This document shows positions 1-6,223 of a DNA stretch of 6,309 bases, in pieces. Both the position numbers and the translations under genes were made by a program. This DNA comes from Deltaproteobacteria bacterium. GTDB taxonomy: Bacteria > Desulfobacterota > DSM-4660 > Desulfatiglandales > Desulfatiglandaceae. Numbering within the stretch: position 1 is the stretch's first letter; each line of letters starts with the position of its first letter. The stretch lies in the NCBI GenBank assembly GCA_029932035.1, contig JAOZQV010000230.1:1-6309 (forward strand), given 5' to 3'. The notes under the pieces are model-generated. The model made no database searches, was not told the origin of the DNA, and saw nothing but the letters and a program-made list of their open reading frames with translations.

Positions 1-161
1 GGATCGTGAACCTGAACCATGTGGAAGGGTTTGAAACCGCCCCGGGGGACCGGCTGAGGCTTCATCTGGAGGGTATCCCGGAGCCCTGTCACGTCAGCCG
101 CCGTCTTACCCCCGGCCTTCGCCAACGCCTGCAAGCCCGATTACCTCCGACCCAACCGTGA
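1..161 (+). CDS. LytTR-type response regulator, C-terminal fragment
   Basis: This is the 3' end of a gene truncated by the left window edge; the frame begins at base 3 and ends with TGA at 159-161, giving 52 visible residues. They start IVNLNHVEGFE, continue with an alternating strand LRLHLEG, and then read CHVSRRLTPGLRQRLQ. This is the typical end of a LytTR (LytR/AlgR/AgrA) DNA-binding domain: an 'xNLxHV' segment, a beta hairpin, and a final 'VSRR' strand followed by a short helix. Such proteins are cytoplasmic transcription factors, usually with an N-terminal receiver domain phosphorylated by a membrane histidine kinase. The receiver would lie outside the window, so its presence is inferred. 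Two AlgR-like sites lie just downstream (217-246), which supports the assignment and suggests the regulator controls the next genes. No convincing terminator follows the stop. Family assignment is fairly sure; the exact target and kinase are unknown. Confidence 0.85.
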   Translation, partial: IVNLNHVEGFETAPGDRLRLHLEGIPEPCHVSRRLTPGLRQRLQARLPPTQP

Positions 162-214
162 CGGCAGGGCATTCAACACACCCCCGTATCTACGCGCAGC
201 ACTCGCCCTGCTCC

Positions 215-247
215 TACCGTTCGTCGTATTTTACCTACCATTCGTCG
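215..247 (+). promoter_or_regulatory. Tandem LytTR/AlgR-type binding boxes
   Basis: Two near-identical 12-mers, TACCGTTCGTCG (215-226) and TACCATTCGTCG (236-247), lie in the same orientation exactly 21 bp apart. The cores CCGTTCGTC (217-225) and CCATTCGTC (238-246) match the known AlgR box CCGTTCGTC perfectly and with one change. ACCGTTCGT also fits the general LytTR pattern of two 9-bp direct repeats separated by 12-13 bp. The boxes lie 54 bp after the stop codon of a LytTR regulator and 18 bp upstream of a -35-like hexamer, which is where an activator could contact RNA polymerase. The repeat is seen directly; binding by the neighbouring regulator is inferred. Confidence 0.72.
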
Positions 248-265
248 AATAGGGCGGCCTATGTC

Positions 266-294
266 TTGTCCCCCCCTCTGCTGTCGTGTATATT
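266..294 (+). promoter_or_regulatory. Putative LytTR-controlled sigma70 promoter, original copy
   Basis: TTGTCC (266-271) is followed, after 17 bp, by TATATT (289-294). The -35 is weak (4 of 6 to TTGACA) and the -10 is good (5 of 6). A weak -35 is typical of activated promoters, and the LytTR boxes end 18 bp upstream. Transcription would start near 301, now inside the inserted element. If the 231-bp element and one 8-bp repeat are removed, the -10 would lie about 46 bp before the lipoprotein start codon, so this was probably its original promoter (inference). Confidence 0.45.
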
Positions 295-295
295 T
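288..295. repeat. Left 8-bp direct repeat (target-site duplication)
   Basis: GTATATTT at 288-295 is repeated exactly at 527-534. The copies immediately flank the 296-526 inverted-repeat element, as expected of a target duplication made on insertion. The sequence is AT-rich, so chance alone is not excluded, but its position exactly outside both terminal repeats is persuasive. Confidence 0.65.
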
Positions 296-321
296 GGCTA
301 TATCCGAGTTTCTCAACTGCA
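296..321 (+). repeat. Left terminal inverted repeat of the MITE
   Basis: This 26-bp arm pairs with 501-526. Mismatches fall only at positions 3, 5 and 7 from the tip; the inner 19 bp are identical. In an RNA started at the upstream promoter, the two arms could pair to form a long stem closed by a 179-nt loop. Confidence 0.75.
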
Positions 322-450
322 CCCAATTTTAATTTATAAGTAATTTAAGTTGCTTACATCTGCATACGAGTTTGCAAAATCGATCGGCTATTTGCTCGCG
401 GTGCGGAAACGCAATTTGTTGTGTGGAAGGGGAGCTCACCAAAGGGAATA

Positions 451-459
451 TGTTATAAT
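451..459 (+). promoter_or_regulatory. Extended -10 element inside the MITE
   Basis: TGTTATAAT (451-459) is a TGn extended -10 joined to a perfect TATAAT. No good -35 lies 16-18 bp upstream (the sequence there is near GGAGCT), but extended -10 promoters can work without one. It points toward the lipoprotein gene, with a start near 466 and a leader of about 114 nt. AT-rich sequence can produce such matches by chance. Confidence 0.35.
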
Positions 460-500
460 TCCAACTTATGATGTATAAGATACCAATTTTTATAAGGAAA

Positions 501-526
501 TGCAGTTGAGAAACTCGGACAGACCC
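501..526 (-). repeat. Right terminal inverted repeat of the MITE
   Basis: This is the inverse of 296-321 with three mismatches. Read outward on the + strand it contains TTGAGA (506-511), a near-consensus -35 hexamer directed at the lipoprotein gene. Confidence 0.75.
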
Positions 527-533
527 GTATATT
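506..533 (+). promoter_or_regulatory. Hybrid promoter from MITE end plus duplicated target
   Basis: TTGAGA (506-511, 5 of 6 to consensus) comes from the right terminal repeat. TATATT (528-533, 5 of 6) comes from the right copy of the target duplication. The spacer is 16 bp. Transcription would start near 540, giving a leader of about 40 nt before the ATG at 580. Insertion elements that carry an outward -35 and use a resident -10 are well known. By hexamer match this is the best promoter for the two-gene unit, and it lies downstream of, and separate from, the LytTR boxes. Activity is inferred. Confidence 0.55.
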
Positions 534-534
534 T
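527..534. repeat. Right 8-bp direct repeat (target-site duplication)
   Basis: GTATATTT is identical to 288-295 and directly abuts the right end of the inverted-repeat element. It contains TATATT, usable as a -10 hexamer. Confidence 0.65.
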
Positions 535-564
535 TTATATAGTTCATAAACCCGTCTCAGACAC

Positions 565-573
565 AGAGAGGTG
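565..573 (+). promoter_or_regulatory. Ribosome binding site choosing ATG 580
   Basis: AGAGAGGTG (565-573) contains GAGGTG and lies 6 bp before ATG 580. The in-frame GTG at 571 is part of this site and has no Shine-Dalgarno of its own at a suitable distance, so ATG 580 is the likely start. Confidence 0.65.
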
Positions 574-579
574 CATTCA

Positions 580-2895
580 ATGAATTCAAAACATTTGCCA
601 ATCAGAAAACAGTGGAAGGTTCTTTTACCAGCAGGGATTCTGGCCTTCGGCTTTGTCGCCTTTACGCTCTCGTGCAGCAGCGACAGCACAACGGTCCCGA
701 CCGAGTCCAAGGCCTGGTTCTATGAATCCGAGTTTGCAGATGACCCGGGATTGGTGGCCAGGCCCTACCAGGTGGTCATCCTGGATATCATGCCCGGGGA
801 AGGATCAACAGAACACGCCATCCCGTATCAGTACGAGGAGGGAGGGGGCCACCTGTTCGCCATTGAGCCAGGCGACCCGTTCATTACCCGGGCCGAGGTC
901 TTTGACGGTTCCGGGGTGATGGTGGCGACTATGGGGCGGGGAGATGGCGGGGTGTATCTGGATATGACACCGGGCAGTTACAGTATAAAGGTGTACCACG
1001 ATGGGGTTGATGTGCCGGAGGAAGGGAGCGTGGCCTTTATACGGCGGCAGGTCACCCCTCAGGAGGCTACAGAGCCTGATTCAGCAGATATGGCTGAAGA
1101 GACTTCCGTAATTGATCCGGTGTATCCTGCTTATGTGGTGATCCAGTTCATGGGCGGAACATACGATGGTGCTTACCTTGCGGCGACCGAACAATCGAGA
1201 GGTAATGATTCGCTGACCCTACTATCGGCTCAGACCCATATAGAGGAGACCAGCCTGTTTTCCTTTGAAAAAGTGGCCATCGGCCCCTGCGTTCACGGGG
1301 GACCGCTAGAATGCTACTCATTTCGATCCTGGGTGTACGAAATAAATTTCGGCTCATTTCCTGTCCTTTGTGATTGGAGTCCTGAGATTTGCCCACCCTC
1401 CCAAGACAAGCCACCATATCCAAATCCAAAAGCCACTATCATCCTGCAGTACACCGACCAGACCGGGGACTCTCCAGTGTGCATCCAGGATGTGGGCGAC
1501 GGGACTTTTATTCCCTGGGCCAATTATTATTCCCATCACTGTTCTCCCATATACGCAGATGATGGCAACCAGTTCGTCTATTTCACAGCTTATTCAACTT
1601 CTGCCGCTCCTGATAGCTTCCGGATCCTTGATGGCGTCCGGATTTACAAAGACGCAAGTCAGATTACCAAGGATGACCTGAAAAAGGGCGAAGTGGCCCT
1701 CTACACGGAAGAAAACTACAGGGGCTTTGTCTTCGTTTTGAGCGCCTCCTTTCCCACCAACCCGTTTATTTATCTCTTGCCCCCGATCAAATCCCTGGCG
1801 TTCGGCACCTATACCGACACAACGATCCAGTTCTTTGGGGAGACCAACTTTTCAGATTTAATCAGGACAGTGGGGATTGACATGCCAGGCAATCTGGACA
1901 TATCGTACATGGCCTCCATAAAGATCTTCGATTCCAGGAAGGTCCTGATTTCATCCAAAAAATGTCCTTACTGCAACTTGGCCGACGTAGACCTCTCCAA
2001 TTTGAATTTAGATGAGGCAGATCTATCATACGCCAATCTCAAGGGGTCGAATATACACCACACCAGCCTAAAGAAGGCCAATATGGCCAATGCCTTTCTG
2101 AACGGCGCCCAGCTGACATATGCCAACCTTAGCGGAGTGAGCTTATTGGACGCCTCTTTGAATGCCGATTCCGATCTGAACTTGCCCGCGGCCACCCTTA
2201 CGGGCGCATATCTCAAGAACGCCAACCTTCAGGGCGCCGATCTCGGCGGAGCTATTTTTTCCAACGTCAGCTTCTATGCCGACACATACAATCAGGCAGG
2301 CTGTGCCCAGGATAGTACAAATCCGCCTTTCACAAAAAACTGCGCAAGCGCAGAGGGTGCCAACATGAACGCGACCAACTTCACCGGCGCCTATCTTGCC
2401 GGTGCCGACTTTTCCAACACTACGGCCGCGGGGGCCAACTTTTCGGACGCAATACTCACCGGAGCCAAATTTACGGGCGCCAAATTGGACTGGCCCAGCT
2501 CCACCGGATCAAGGACGAACTTTACCGGCGCTTTTATCGGCGGCGCGGATTTTCTCAACGCAACCGTTGAAGGCGCAACTTTTCTAAACGCCTATGTAAA
2601 TTTTTCTCCAGAGGGGGATTGCATGCTCTTCACGGTTGAGAATACCCACACGCAATTCCCCGGATTTTATTACAAATACGGGGACAGCCCGTGCGTCATG
2701 TTCGCTTATTCTGATCCCACCATAACCGCGGATACGGACAACAACAATATCTGCCCGGATGGCAGCAGCGGCCCGTGCGGTACTGAGAGCTGGACCAGTC
2801 CGTTGAAGCCCAGGAGCCAATCCAGCCAGCCCAATTCAAGCTGTTTTGACAAGCCGCCCCTGTGCGACATGGAGCATATCGATCCCAACTGGTAA
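580..2895 (+). CDS. Lipoprotein with crystallin-like and pentapeptide-repeat domains
   Basis: A 771-residue exported protein of unknown function. Residues 1-31 form a signal sequence (basic start, then a hydrophobic stretch) ending TLSC, so Cys32 is probably lipidated; Thr at -3 is not the usual Leu. Ser at +2 suggests outer-membrane sorting. Residues about 45-155 are beta-rich with a 'GSYSIKVYHDG' strand typical of small sandwich domains. Residues 190-365 hold six cysteines. Residues 372-450 look like a double Greek key of the beta/gamma-crystallin type (Tyr375-x6-Gly382 with Ser405; Phe419-x6-Asp426 with Ser446). Residues 465-675 are pentapeptide repeats (ADLSY, ANLKG, ADLGG, ADFSN and others) that would fold as a square right-handed beta helix. 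A KCPYC cap precedes them and a Cys-bearing insert (about 567-593) interrupts them. The tail 676-771 has six cysteines, including CPDGSSGPC. There are sixteen non-lipid cysteines, an even number that suggests disulphides. The next gene begins 25 bp later. A role as a surface scaffold or binding protein is inference only. Confidence 0.9.
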   Translation: MNSKHLPIRKQWKVLLPAGILAFGFVAFTLSCSSDSTTVPTESKAWFYESEFADDPGLVARPYQVVILDIMPGEGSTEHAIPYQYEEGGGHLFAIEPGDPFITRAEVFDGSGVMVATMGRGDGGVYLDMTPGSYSIKVYHDGVDVPEEGSVAFIRRQVTPQEATEPDSADMAEETSVIDPVYPAYVVIQFMGGTYDGAYLAATEQSRGNDSLTLLSAQTHIEETSLFSFEKVAIGPCVHGGPLECYSFRSWVYEINFGSFPVLCDWSPEICPPSQDKPPYPNPKATIILQYTDQTGDSPVCIQDVGDGTFIPWANYYSHHCSPIYADDGNQFVYFTAYSTSAAPDSFRILDGVRIYKDASQITKDDLKKGEVALYTEENYRGFVFVLSASFPTNPFIYLLPPIKSLAFGTYTDTTIQFFGETNFSDLIRTVGIDMPGNLDISYMASIKIFDSRKVLISSKKCPYCNLADVDLSNLNLDEADLSYANLKGSNIHHTSLKKANMANAFLNGAQLTYANLSGVSLLDASLNADSDLNLPAATLTGAYLKNANLQGADLGGAIFSNVSFYADTYNQAGCAQDSTNPPFTKNCASAEGANMNATNFTGAYLAGADFSNTTAAGANFSDAILTGAKFTGAKLDWPSSTGSRTNFTGAFIGGADFLNATVEGATFLNAYVNFSPEGDCMLFTVENTHTQFPGFYYKYGDSPCVMFAYSDPTITADTDNNNICPDGSSGPCGTESWTSPLKPRSQSSQPNSSCFDKPPLCDMEHIDPNW

Positions 2896-2907
2896 GAAAA
2901 TCACAAA

Positions 2908-2913
2908 AGGAGG
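2908..2913 (+). promoter_or_regulatory. Strong ribosome binding site for the Tat lipoprotein gene
   Basis: AGGAGG (2908-2913) lies 7 bp before ATG 2921, an ideal position. It decides the start: the frame is open back to an ATG at 2846 inside the preceding gene, but that ATG has no such site, and starting there would put 25 extra residues ahead of the Tat signal. Confidence 0.9.
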
Positions 2914-2920
2914 TTTTAAA

Positions 2921-5900
2921 ATGAAAAAAGACGATGAAAACACGACAAAGGGAGACATCACCCGGCGCGAATTCATGCAGTATTCGGCCGCGGCCGGGGC
3001 AGCCCTCGCAGTGCCCGGGCTTCTTTCGGGTTGTTCATCAGACGGCACCACGTCATCGTCTTCTGGTAAGAAGTTTCGAACCTACTATTTTGACCTCTCC
3101 CATGCTGATCCGAACCACAATTTTTACCTGAAAGCCGCCAGGCATTATCTGAAAATGGGAAAAATTGACTCTGAGGCACTGAGGGAGGCAAGGGCGGCAA
3201 ACCCCATGCTCTCCCTCGTTCCCGATGAAAACATCACCCATTACATAAAGGAGGTGCCCCTTTCCGATGAGAACATCTGTCTCTGCTGGATCGTTGGGGA
3301 AGACCCTTCCGCCAGCGACGGCGCCTGGAATATGCCTCTCATGTTCTATCACCTTCCCAAATCGGCGCTCAAGACGGCCGCCCAATGGCCGGGCGCCGCG
3401 CCTGAACCCGGCGCCAACAAATTGCGGCTGTATGGGGGCGATCCCGGCCCCCTTGCCGGAGACCCTGATGCCTATCTGTGGGAGGACGATTTCAAGAACT
3501 GCCAGGACCAGGCCGTAACCCTCGTTTTCGGGCACCAGGAGTTGGTGTGTGGACAACCCGATTCAGCGGCCCATATCCAGAAGAACATCATCGGCCCCCA
3601 GCCTACCACCTTTGAACTGGCCGTAAAACTGCAACAGCAGGGCCCGGCCACCGAGAATGGCGGGTGGGCCACCCAGGAGGTCTACATCAATCCGGATACG
3701 GGAAAACCCTACCTGAATTCCAAGGGACAAAAACAGTATTTTCCCAGATGGTCGGAAGAGACCCTCCACTCCACGGGCGGGGCCATACAACCATCATTAC
3801 AGCAGGCCAAAAACGACCCCACCTTAGGGGTAAACATCACCAATCTGCCCGTTGACAAGGAAAACCCTGAAATGGAGGGGAAAATCTGGAAGGTCCGCAA
3901 CGGCATTACCACCGTGGATGCAGGCTCATCGGGTCTTGAAGAAGGATATCAGTATGTATTTTCCAATAAATCGCCCGAACACGGTTATTGGACCAAATTC
4001 ATGAAGGTTGATTCGGATATGAATGTGACCTTCAAGGTGCACAATTGGTACGCCCGGTATCTTGGCATATATGTCAGATTCCTGGATGCCAACGACAATC
4101 CCATAAAGGTGAGCGACCTGCCTTATTCCACGACCAAGGCTTTCCCCACTTGGGGTGTGGTATTTAAGCAAGAATATGATAATTTTGCCCTGCTGCTTGA
4201 CGCTGAATCTGAAATACTGGGGATCCCGATAAAGAGTACGGAAGAAGAATTCACCTTTCAGTGGCCCGAGGCGGCATCCAAAGCACTCGTCTTGGCAAGC
4301 GGATTGGGAACGGGGACCAATAAATACGTCGCCCTTTCAGACCCGGGCGGAGTTATGACCATAGTTCTTAATCTTACCGTACCGTCCATCTTCCTGGTCT
4401 CTGGTGCGGCATTGGGTTTTGCACAATGGTATGCTCAGGAGGCAGGCGAAGAAAACGCCGTAGAGTGGGTAAAAGTTATCGCGTCTCTAGCAAGCGAAAT
4501 GGTCGTAGACAGCGCCCTCGCAGCAGGCTACGACGACCCCGGTGTATTGATAGAAGTTGCCAAAACCATGGGCGAATTCCTTTTGTCCAATGGCGGCACC
4601 TGGCTCATTTCTAAAATAATCGCAGCGTTAACAGAGGCAGAAGTAGAAGACTCCATACCAATAATCGGCGCGGTATTCAATGCCATTGCCGCGCTTGGCC
4701 TGGCAGCTGAAATTATCCAAACCAGTGTGGAGGTCGCTAAATCCCCCAAGACCTATGTCAGCAAGCTTACCTTCACCCACAATATCCACGTGACCATCAA
4801 ACACGATCCCAATGACTTCGAGTTTCCGGCAACGGCCACACACTATGTGCTCAAGGCTTTTTTCGATAACGGCACGCCATGGGTCTCGGGGAGAATTAAC
4901 ATGCCCGGAACATCCTGGAGCGATCCCCTGCACTATACCTTTTCGGGGGTCCCCTATGGCGGGAAGGTCAACATATCGGTCGGGTTCTATTCCCAAGACG
5001 GGTGGCAAGTCGGTAAGGGAAGCACCGGTAATATACTGAATGATGATACAGCGGCCAACGTGGAGATCACCATAAAGGAAACAAAGGTGCCACTGACCAA
5101 AGACACCGTGTACAGCCACAAGGAAAAGACCGTCCTGGATGCAAGCGGCAAGCTGGGTTGGAAAGCGGGAGACGCGCCCACGGCCACCAAGGTGGATCTC
5201 AACTGCGGGAACCTGAACGGGGACCTGTGCGAACTCGCCTGCATCACGGTGAGTGAGCATTTTGCGGCAGCGGGATATGCCTGGAGAGCCTTCAGTGCGG
5301 GTGTTGCATCCTGCGATTCAGGCGCCAACGCCCAGCTCTTCCAATTTGCCAACATGTCTATTGCCCAGGATCCTGAAAGCGGTCATAAAACCAACGGCTG
5401 CGGGTTTTTCAACATGGTGAGGATCGTCTATGATCTCATGGGTTCCCAGAATAACAATTTTTACCTGGACAGCACCGGGGGCAAACACCTGGTGAGGCAG
5501 ATACGTCTTGAATTGAACCAAAAACCCGAGTTTGATGGGCCGGAATCCAACAGATGCTGGGGGGTCTTTAATGCCCCCTCCGACGCTTTTCTGCTCCACC
5601 CCTCGAGGAAGCTCATCAGCATCAACAGCGAATACGACAAGTTCGAGGTCCTTTCCCTGCCTGAAGAGGCCGTGCTTGATAAAGAGGCCCATTCGGCCCT
5701 GGTCTGTTCCGGGACCGGGACCAGAGAAGGGCTTATCTCAGGCCCCATATGCGGGGCCATTGCATCAGACGGCGCCATCCTTATCCTGGAGAGCAAAAAC
5801 AAGCGGATCCAGGCCTTTGACCTTGGCGGGAACCCGGCCCCCCGTTTTGGGTCGAAAAAAGACAAATATTATGTCCCTCTGAAGGAGGAAACCTATCCGG

Positions 5901-6172
5901 TCACCTATCTTGACATGGCCGTGGAATTTGTGGGCTATTTATACGTGCTCTCTTACATTACACAGCAAGGCATCTACCAGTACAGATTAGACATCTACAC
6001 ACCCGAGGGGGACTGGCTTTGCAGGACCACTGGAATGAATGCCTCCAAGCTGGCCGTGGATTACTGGAGAAACGCCTACACCCTCAATTACGAAAAACTC
6101 AAATACCCGGATGGAACGCTTCCCCCGGTGACCGAACCATCCGTGAGCCAGTGGATACCCTCCACGCCGTGA
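2921..6172 (+). CDS. Large Tat-dependent lipoprotein, hydrophobic core and NHL-like propeller end
   Basis: A 1083-residue exported protein that I do not recognise as a named family. It opens with a twin-arginine signal (TRREFM, residues 14-19) and a hydrophobic stretch ending LSGC, so Cys38 is a likely lipidation site after Tat export. That implies folding in the cytoplasm, perhaps with a cofactor or partner. Residues 43-360 are mixed alpha/beta. Residues 365-475 look beta-rich (LGIYVRFLDANDNPI). Residues 476-607 are strikingly hydrophobic and probably helical, with several Ala/Gly/Ile-rich segments such as IPIIGAVFNAIAALGLAAEI. Residues 612-725 return to beta strands (THNIHVTIKHDPNDFEF, GKVNISVGFYSQDGW). 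Residues 740-830 are Cys-rich. From about 880, propeller-like blades appear; 945-977 is a good NHL repeat (AIASDGAILILESKNKRIQAFDLGG cut at its core RIQAFD), and a second blade follows near 990-1030. The end reads EPSVSQWIPSTP. No catalytic signature was seen. It follows the pentapeptide lipoprotein by 25 bp and is presumably co-transcribed. Membrane insertion, binding or enzymatic roles are all open. Confidence 0.9.
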   Translation: MKKDDENTTKGDITRREFMQYSAAAGAALAVPGLLSGCSSDGTTSSSSGKKFRTYYFDLSHADPNHNFYLKAARHYLKMGKIDSEALREARAANPMLSLVPDENITHYIKEVPLSDENICLCWIVGEDPSASDGAWNMPLMFYHLPKSALKTAAQWPGAAPEPGANKLRLYGGDPGPLAGDPDAYLWEDDFKNCQDQAVTLVFGHQELVCGQPDSAAHIQKNIIGPQPTTFELAVKLQQQGPATENGGWATQEVYINPDTGKPYLNSKGQKQYFPRWSEETLHSTGGAIQPSLQQAKNDPTLGVNITNLPVDKENPEMEGKIWKVRNGITTVDAGSSGLEEGYQYVFSNKSPEHGYWTKFMKVDSDMNVTFKVHNWYARYLGIYVRFLDANDNPIKVSDLPYSTTKAFPTWGVVFKQEYDNFALLLDAESEILGIPIKSTEEEFTFQWPEAASKALVLASGLGTGTNKYVALSDPGGVMTIVLNLTVPSIFLVSGAALGFAQWYAQEAGEENAVEWVKVIASLASEMVVDSALAAGYDDPGVLIEVAKTMGEFLLSNGGTWLISKIIAALTEAEVEDSIPIIGAVFNAIAALGLAAEIIQTSVEVAKSPKTYVSKLTFTHNIHVTIKHDPNDFEFPATATHYVLKAFFDNGTPWVSGRINMPGTSWSDPLHYTFSGVPYGGKVNISVGFYSQDGWQVGKGSTGNILNDDTAANVEITIKETKVPLTKDTVYSHKEKTVLDASGKLGWKAGDAPTATKVDLNCGNLNGDLCELACITVSEHFAAAGYAWRAFSAGVASCDSGANAQLFQFANMSIAQDPESGHKTNGCGFFNMVRIVYDLMGSQNNNFYLDSTGGKHLVRQIRLELNQKPEFDGPESNRCWGVFNAPSDAFLLHPSRKLISINSEYDKFEVLSLPEEAVLDKEAHSALVCSGTGTREGLISGPICGAIASDGAILILESKNKRIQAFDLGGNPAPRFGSKKDKYYVPLKEETYPVTYLDMAVEFVGYLYVLSYITQQGIYQYRLDIYTPEGDWLCRTTGMNASKLAVDYWRNAYTLNYEKLKYPDGTLPPVTEPSVSQWIPSTP

Positions 6173-6179
6173 GCGAAAA

Positions 6180-6223
6180 GGATGGACAGGATGAACTGGA
6201 TTACAAGGATAGTTTGATTATCC
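6180..6223. repeat. Degenerate 9-nt GGAT repeat with terminal hairpin
   Basis: GGAT recurs at 6180, 6189, 6198 and 6207, exactly every 9 nt, in units GGATGGACA, GGATGAACT, GGATTACAA and GGATAG. The last unit forms a 5-bp hairpin, GGATA (6207-6211) with TATCC (6219-6223), closed by a 7-nt loop. It begins 8 bp after the stop codon of the large Tat gene. From memory, repeats of this style (GGATGAACAGGAT-like) are scattered between genes in several deltaproteobacterial and related genomes. It has no U-run, so it is not a standard terminator. Confidence 0.6.

Larger units (their letters stand above)
296..526. mobile_element. MITE-like non-autonomous element, 231 bp
   Basis: The element starts GGCTATATCCGAG and ends with the inverse of GGGTCTGTCCGAG. 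Its 26-bp terminal inverted repeats (296-321 and 501-526) match at 23 positions, including a perfect 19-bp run, TCCGAGTTTCTCAACTGCA (303-321 against 501-519). It is flanked by 8-bp direct repeats GTATATTT. The 179-bp interior is AT-rich and has no plausible coding region, so it cannot encode its own transposase and would depend on a related full-length element. An 8-bp duplication with GG at the tips would fit, for example, IS1595-family elements, but the parent family is a guess. It sits between the LytTR boxes and the lipoprotein gene, and it carries or creates promoter sequences. Confidence 0.75.

Noticed and set aside
164..211. GCAGGGC/GCCCTGC inverted repeat as a terminator for the regulator gene
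   Set aside because: Only 7 bp with a 34-nt loop and no adjoining U-run.
249..262. ATAGG-GCGG-CCTAT hairpin beside the LytTR boxes
   Set aside because: A 5-bp stem is too short to call an operator or terminator without comparison.
158..343. 61-codon open frame on the + strand
   Set aside because: It runs through the LytTR boxes, the promoter and the left MITE end, has no ribosome binding site and has low-complexity composition.
322..500. Repeated CCAATTTT and TATAAG words near both inner ends of the MITE
   Set aside because: Short AT-rich words in direct orientation; likely chance in this composition.
571..579. GTG start at 571 for the first lipoprotein
   Set aside because: The GTG is part of the Shine-Dalgarno sequence serving ATG 580.
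1960..1974. CPYC as a thioredoxin or glutaredoxin active site
   Set aside because: It directly precedes the first pentapeptide repeats and has no thioredoxin-fold surroundings; it reads as a helix cap or disulphide.
2846..2920. Upstream in-frame ATG extension of the Tat lipoprotein gene
   Set aside because: It overlaps the preceding gene and lacks a ribosome binding site; AGGAGG before ATG 2921 and the Tat signal position settle the start.
3053..3556. Long reverse-strand open frame (167 codons)
   Set aside because: It lies wholly inside the Tat lipoprotein gene and its product looks like a codon-bias shadow with no recognisable domain.
4628..5260. Reverse-strand open frame of 210 codons
   Set aside because: Antisense to a well-supported gene; no start signals or protein features.
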